Below, one piece after another: positions 6,219 to 9,743 of a DNA stretch of 9,743 nucleotides. The position numbers and the translations under genes are program-made. The stretch is taken from positions 1-9,743 of the forward strand of contig JAJRUR010000307.1 of the NCBI GenBank assembly GCA_024277695.1, written 5' to 3'. A model generated the notes under the pieces. The model ran no database searches. It worked only from the letters and a program-made list of their open reading frames with translations, and was not told where the DNA came from. Each line of letters begins with the position of its first letter. Within the stretch, counting starts at the first letter, position 1. This DNA is from Bacteroidota bacterium (lineage in GTDB: Bacteria > Bacteroidota > Bacteroidia > Chitinophagales > Saprospiraceae).

Positions 6219-9200
6219 CTACTTCAGTTTGAGCATTTTCTTGCTTAAAGTACCTTGAGCCGATCGGACTTCATAATAAAATACACCCGATTTTCCATTG
6301 AAGTCATCATCTGTCAAAAGAATCTGAAGCTGTGGAGTAGGGGCGTTGATTTTTTTATTAAGGATAACTTTTCCCGAAAGGTCGTAAAGGACAAAATCAA
6401 TCGCTTGCGCTGTAGGTAGCTCAACCAAAATGGTAGTCTGATCGATAAATGGATTGGGGTTGTTTTGGTAAAGCTCCCAAGCTGTGATCGGTTGAGCTCT
6501 TGATGACCGGAGGGAGATTTGGTCGTTTGTCAGATCTTCTGCATCCGGACATATACCTTCGGGTAGATCTTCGTCCGGAGTATCTTGAAAGATGAGGTAG
6601 GTCTGACAGTAATCTTCGTTGCCGGCTTGATCTCTCACAAGTACATCTACTAGAATGGTGTCGCGCACACCATTCGGGATATCATCACATCCGAGGGAGA
6701 TAGTTGGTCTAAAAGGATCTCCGGAGTCAGTTCGTCGGATCAATATCTCTAAATCTTCTTGTGCTGTACAGTTGTCATAACTGCCTAGATCAAAAACATC
6801 AGCATCTAAGGTTAGCGTACCTGTAGATGGCATCACGACGGTACTCAATCCATTATAACAGTATGGTGTAGGTTCTTTGCACTCGCGGACATAAAATACG
6901 GAGTAGCAGTAGCTTTTATTTCGACAATCGTCCTCGACCGACCATCGGATTTTGTGCCATCCTTGCGGATAGTATCCACTGGGATCTCCTGTCCCACTCA
7001 GATCAGCTTTAAATTTTTCTTCATATTGGAGGTCAATAGCCCAGCTAAGCGAAAGATTTTCCGTACAATTGTCTTCAGCCTCGGGTATTTCGATGTTTGC
7101 CCAAACTTCACAGCCATTTTGCGGATTGATCTTGCACTTACTTTGAGCGATCATACGGATATCGTCGATGCCAAAATTATTACCCCGTTCATCCATCGTT
7201 TCGGCATAGGCGCAGAGTTGGACCTCTTCAAAGGTCTGGCTTTGCCATAAGGCAGTCAGTTCAATCCATGCATCGGGATTCTGTGGGATATAGTCTGAAC
7301 GTACGAGTTCTTGTCCATTGGCAGTAAAGACGACCATCGGCTCATTGGTATTGGAGCTGTCCGGCGCAGCTATATTGTTGACCCAGGCAGAAAAGTCGTA
7401 TTGGGTAAAAGGTGTCACTTGTATTTTTTGGCACCACACCATCAGCTGGGAAGTATCTCCATTGACTATCAAAAAGTTGCCATCACCGCTTGTGTGATCC
7501 TGTCCACTGAGGTAGTAGGGGTGCATCTTTTTTGCATCAGGAGCGACCATGTATTGTGCGGTGCGCCGCCCATAGCTATATTCTGTCTCAAACATCGTAT
7601 TGCCCATCTCAAAGTCTCCGTTGATGACCACATTGCGGAGTTCTTCTTTGGTCACGTCTATGGTGTCCTGACAGCTGATAGTAGGATCGTAAGCATCTTT
7701 GACTTTGATGATTTGGATATATCTCCAAAGACCGATAAATTCTCCACCACCGCCTCGGCGGATAATCTCAAATTGACACCAGTCTGCTACTGTCCAAGTA
7801 CGGATGATTTTTTGACATCCGTCTTTTCCTTTATTGAGGATCTGATCGTCATAAGTATAGGCAAGCATAGCACATTGGGCATCAAAAAATTCGGGTTCTG
7901 CATTACGTCGTACACGCGGGTCAGGGTGCTGTTTGAGCTCTTCGGGAGACAGTCCGTAGCCACAGTCATCGAGCATAATGTCGCAAGGCCATTCTACTCC
8001 GTCAGTAAGTGTATGTCCTCCTTTGTAGCATACCCAAGGCTCAGGCTTGACGGGAGCATCTCGGCATTCTGTATCACAGATAGTAAATGGATTATCATCT
8101 TTGATAAAAATACGCTGAGTGCAAGTGAATATGACATATCCGTTTTCGTCCCTGACGGTAAATATTCTTTTATAATGTCTGCCATAAGTGCCACAGTCTT
8201 CCGGTTCGACAACTTCTACCGTAACATCATAATTGTCCGGAAGACAACCGGAATTTCCTTTGATGATATCATCTCCACTGGCCCATTCCGAGTAATTAAA
8301 ATCTTCGTTACAGCCTATCCATTCGTCGGGCGGACACTGAAAGCGGCGCATATCTTTGATTTTGACATAGGCATCTGACCAGCAATCGTTGTAGTTGCCA
8401 TATAGATCTCCTCCCGGCTCTTCGCGCTTTGGATCTACAGGTCCTGGTCCCGGATCCACGCTATAGACGCGGAGATTGACCGAAATATGTTTTTCGTGAT
8501 CTGCACAATCAAATTTGACGAAATCATCAAACGGACCTCCTTTGTCATCGCGACGGACTTTGAGATATACCGGTCCGCAGTCACTATTGGAGCCATCATC
8601 AAAAGATTCTGCATATACATGGCTGGACTCTCCTATGATCCAGACATTGACATATCGCACACATACAGCTGTAGGCGTACCACCACCGCCACCTTTGGAG
8701 GCGTGGATAAAATAACTACAATCTGCACTATTACCACAATCGTCCTTTACCGTCCATTTGACCAAATGGGTGCCTTCTTGCACGTTGATGGCGTAGTATT
8801 CTCCATTTCGTACTACGGTCTGTCCGCCGAACCAAAGTTTGTATGAAAATGTCCAGCTACAAGCATCTTCGACAGCCGGTTTAGGCAAGTGAATCTCATT
8901 GTCGCATCCATAGCCTACCGATGTATAAATATCATCCGGACAGTCTAGCCAAGGCGCCTTGGTATCTTGAACTTTTATTTTTTGATCGTGCTCAAATAAC
9001 TGACCTCCACACCATGTATGCCATGTCCGTATGATCAAGTAACTGCCATCGCAGTAGTCATGACGCGTGTCCGAATATCCCGTAGCAAAACCACTACAGC
9101 TACTGCTGGGGGTACCTGTACCAAAACAGCTGTTATAGTCATCGGGGCTTGGATGTCCATTGTCGAGGGTATTCCATTGGTTAGGATTTGATCCGTAATG

Positions 9201-9374
9201 ATCGCAGGATGCATCACACTCGAGTGCAGGCTCCCAGCCCCATGGATCTCCATCGTTGTTACCATCATAATCCGGAGGATATGTAATATTGTATTGACCG
9301 AGGAGGCCTCCTGCTGTGAGTAATAAACCTATACAGAGTAGTAGTGATTTTAAAGGTAGTGGTGTTGATTTCAT
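6219..9374 (-). CDS. Large Cys-rich secreted protein with HYR/Ig-like modules and T9SS sorting domain
   Basis: This 1051-residue extracellular protein is probably attached to the cell surface or released; its exact role is unknown. The signal peptide is KSLLLCIGLLLTAGGLLG (residues 9-26). DYDGNNDGD (36-44) resembles a calcium-binding loop. Repeated HYR/Ig-like segments each carry an aromatic-rich strand and paired Cys: IIRTWHTWCGG (114-124), VKWTVKDDCGNSADC (205-219), RIFTVRDENGYVIFTC (403-418), IIRTWTVADWC (523-533), IRWSVEDDCRNKSYC (809-823) and VLVRDQAGNEDYC (911-923). Residues 581-745 (NVVINGDFEMG to FGIDDIRM) look like a CBM4/9-type beta-sandwich inserted between modules. The tail (965-1051) begins WELYQNNPNPF and ends KKMLKLK, a type A T9SS sorting domain, so it should cross the outer membrane by T9SS and be cleaved by PorU. 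I count about 42 Cys in the mature part, suggesting many disulfides. No catalytic motif was recognised. It ends at its own terminator. Confidence 0.9.
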   Translation of the reverse strand: MKSTPLPLKSLLLCIGLLLTAGGLLGQYNITYPPDYDGNNDGDPWGWEPALECDASCDHYGSNPNQWNTLDNGHPSPDDYNSCFGTGTPSSSCSGFATGYSDTRHDYCDGSYLIIRTWHTWCGGQLFEHDQKIKVQDTKAPWLDCPDDIYTSVGYGCDNEIHLPKPAVEDACSWTFSYKLWFGGQTVVRNGEYYAINVQEGTHLVKWTVKDDCGNSADCSYFIHASKGGGGGTPTAVCVRYVNVWIIGESSHVYAESFDDGSNSDCGPVYLKVRRDDKGGPFDDFVKFDCADHEKHISVNLRVYSVDPGPGPVDPKREEPGGDLYGNYNDCWSDAYVKIKDMRRFQCPPDEWIGCNEDFNYSEWASGDDIIKGNSGCLPDNYDVTVEVVEPEDCGTYGRHYKRIFTVRDENGYVIFTCTQRIFIKDDNPFTICDTECRDAPVKPEPWVCYKGGHTLTDGVEWPCDIMLDDCGYGLSPEELKQHPDPRVRRNAEPEFFDAQCAMLAYTYDDQILNKGKDGCQKIIRTWTVADWCQFEIIRRGGGGEFIGLWRYIQIIKVKDAYDPTISCQDTIDVTKEELRNVVINGDFEMGNTMFETEYSYGRRTAQYMVAPDAKKMHPYYLSGQDHTSGDGNFLIVNGDTSQLMVWCQKIQVTPFTQYDFSAWVNNIAAPDSSNTNEPMVVFTANGQELVRSDYIPQNPDAWIELTALWQSQTFEEVQLCAYAETMDERGNNFGIDDIRMIAQSKCKINPQNGCEVWANIEIPEAEDNCTENLSLSWAIDLQYEEKFKADLSGTGDPSGYYPQGWHKIRWSVEDDCRNKSYCYSVFYVRECKEPTPYCYNGLSTVVMPSTGTLTLDADVFDLGSYDNCTAQEDLEILIRRTDSGDPFRPTISLGCDDIPNGVRDTILVDVLVRDQAGNEDYCQTYLIFQDTPDEDLPEGICPDAEDLTNDQISLRSSRAQPITAWELYQNNPNPFIDQTTILVELPTAQAIDFVLYDLSGKVILNKKINAPTPQLQILLTDDDFNGKSGVFYYEVRSAQGTLSKKMLKLK

Positions 9375-9440
9375 TTTGTTGATTTTTTTAAAGTTAGTCT
9401 AATGACAGAGTAAATATAAAAATAAGTTTTATATAAAAAA

Positions 9441-9448
9441 CAAAAATA
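9441..9448 (-). promoter_or_regulatory. Possible -7 element TATTTTTG for the large secreted-protein gene
   Basis: TATTTTTG on the minus strand matches TAnnTTTG and lies 66 bases before the ATG at 9374, giving a leader of about 60 bases. A TTTG (complement of 9473-9476) sits 24 bases upstream, slightly beyond the usual -33 spacing. AT-rich surroundings lower confidence. Confidence 0.4.
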
Positions 9449-9743
9449 TATTATATTGTGATATTGAGCGTACAAAATATTGCTTTTAGGGACATTTTAT
9501 TCTGAAATGCGTATGGAGCGGTCTGAGAAATGATCAAAAAGTCAAGGCTGAAAGGAACTCAAGTCTCCTCGCTATCTGTACGGAAGCAGAGGTCATGTAC
9601 TTAAACTCAAGTTTCGGTAGTTAAAATCAATTGGATTGAGCTTAGATAAATCCACTTTCCTGAAAAATAGCTTATGGATTGGACTGAAAAATATTTATTT
9701 GAGTGGATAGCTTGATAAGAAACGGTGAACAGGTCGTAGCTAC
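9449..9743. other. Non-coding flank with short repeats, no gene recognised
   Basis: No open frame of useful length or RNA gene is visible on either strand. Short repeats are present. CTGAAAAATA occurs at 9660-9669 and 9684-9693. ATAGCTT occurs at 9667-9673 and 9707-9713. ATCCACT (9650-9656) is inverted as AGTGGAT (9702-9708). There is also a small palindrome-like AAACT-CA-AGTTT near 9603-9614. These may be chance in AT-rich DNA or the remains of a mobile element whose body lies outside the window. Confidence 0.4.

Noticed and set aside
7311..8378. A 355-residue open frame on the plus strand
   Set aside because: It lies wholly antisense to the large secreted-protein gene, has no recognisable domain, and its composition is what a codon-shadow frame gives. 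The minus-strand frame has a signal peptide, modules and a T9SS tail.
8487..8846. A 119-residue plus-strand open frame
   Set aside because: It is antisense to the same large secreted-protein gene, with no promoter, start context or domain.
9674..9715. Plus-strand mini-frame MDWTEKYLFEWIA
   Set aside because: It has 13 codons ending in TGA and overlaps the short repeats at the window edge. Nothing supports translation.
1..9743. CRISPR array, tRNA, rRNA, transposase or phage genes
   Set aside because: No regular repeat-spacer pattern, cloverleaf-like sequence, rRNA segment or mobile-element protein was seen on either strand.

Overview
The window looks like a chromosomal segment of a Bacteroidota bacterium, most plausibly Saprospiria or a relative. 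The signs are a C-terminal type IX secretion (T9SS) sorting domain on a very long Cys-rich extracellular protein, a TonB receptor paired with a surface-type lipoprotein, start codons preceded by A-rich stretches rather than Shine-Dalgarno sites, and several sequences matching the Bacteroidota -7 promoter element TAnnTTTG. The species call is inference; no rRNA or other marker gene is present.

Layout. Positions 27-163 (minus) hold a possible 45-residue gene that reads through only with a -1 shift at a run of eight A. From about 214 a promoter element leads into a cobalamin riboswitch (230-502), followed by a two-gene plus-strand operon: a BtuB-like TonB-dependent receptor (502-2415) and, 4 bases later, a BtuG-like beta-propeller lipoprotein (2420-3466). 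A symmetric terminator (about 3502-3539) separates this operon from a convergent thioredoxin gene (3555-3872, minus). Next on the minus strand is the surE-lpxB pair (6040 down to 4149), whose reading frames overlap by TTGA; lpxB starts with TTG. A strong minus-strand terminator (6157-6187) ends the last gene, a 1051-residue secreted Cys-rich protein (9374 down to 6219) with HYR/Ig-like modules, a carbohydrate-binding-like insertion and a T9SS tail. The final 369 bases hold its probable promoter and no convincing gene.

How the parts work together. The riboswitch, receptor and lipoprotein form a vitamin B12 capture unit: BtuG-type lipoproteins cap BtuB and hand it corrinoid, and the riboswitch should shut the operon off when B12 is plentiful. 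SurE (nucleotide phosphatase) and LpxB (lipid A disaccharide synthesis) are housekeeping. The large protein is probably a surface or matrix component exported by T9SS. I see no wholly new system. The most unusual items are the possible frameshifted small gene, the detailed riboswitch architecture with a start codon at the edge of its regulatory hairpin, and the nested domain in the large secreted protein.
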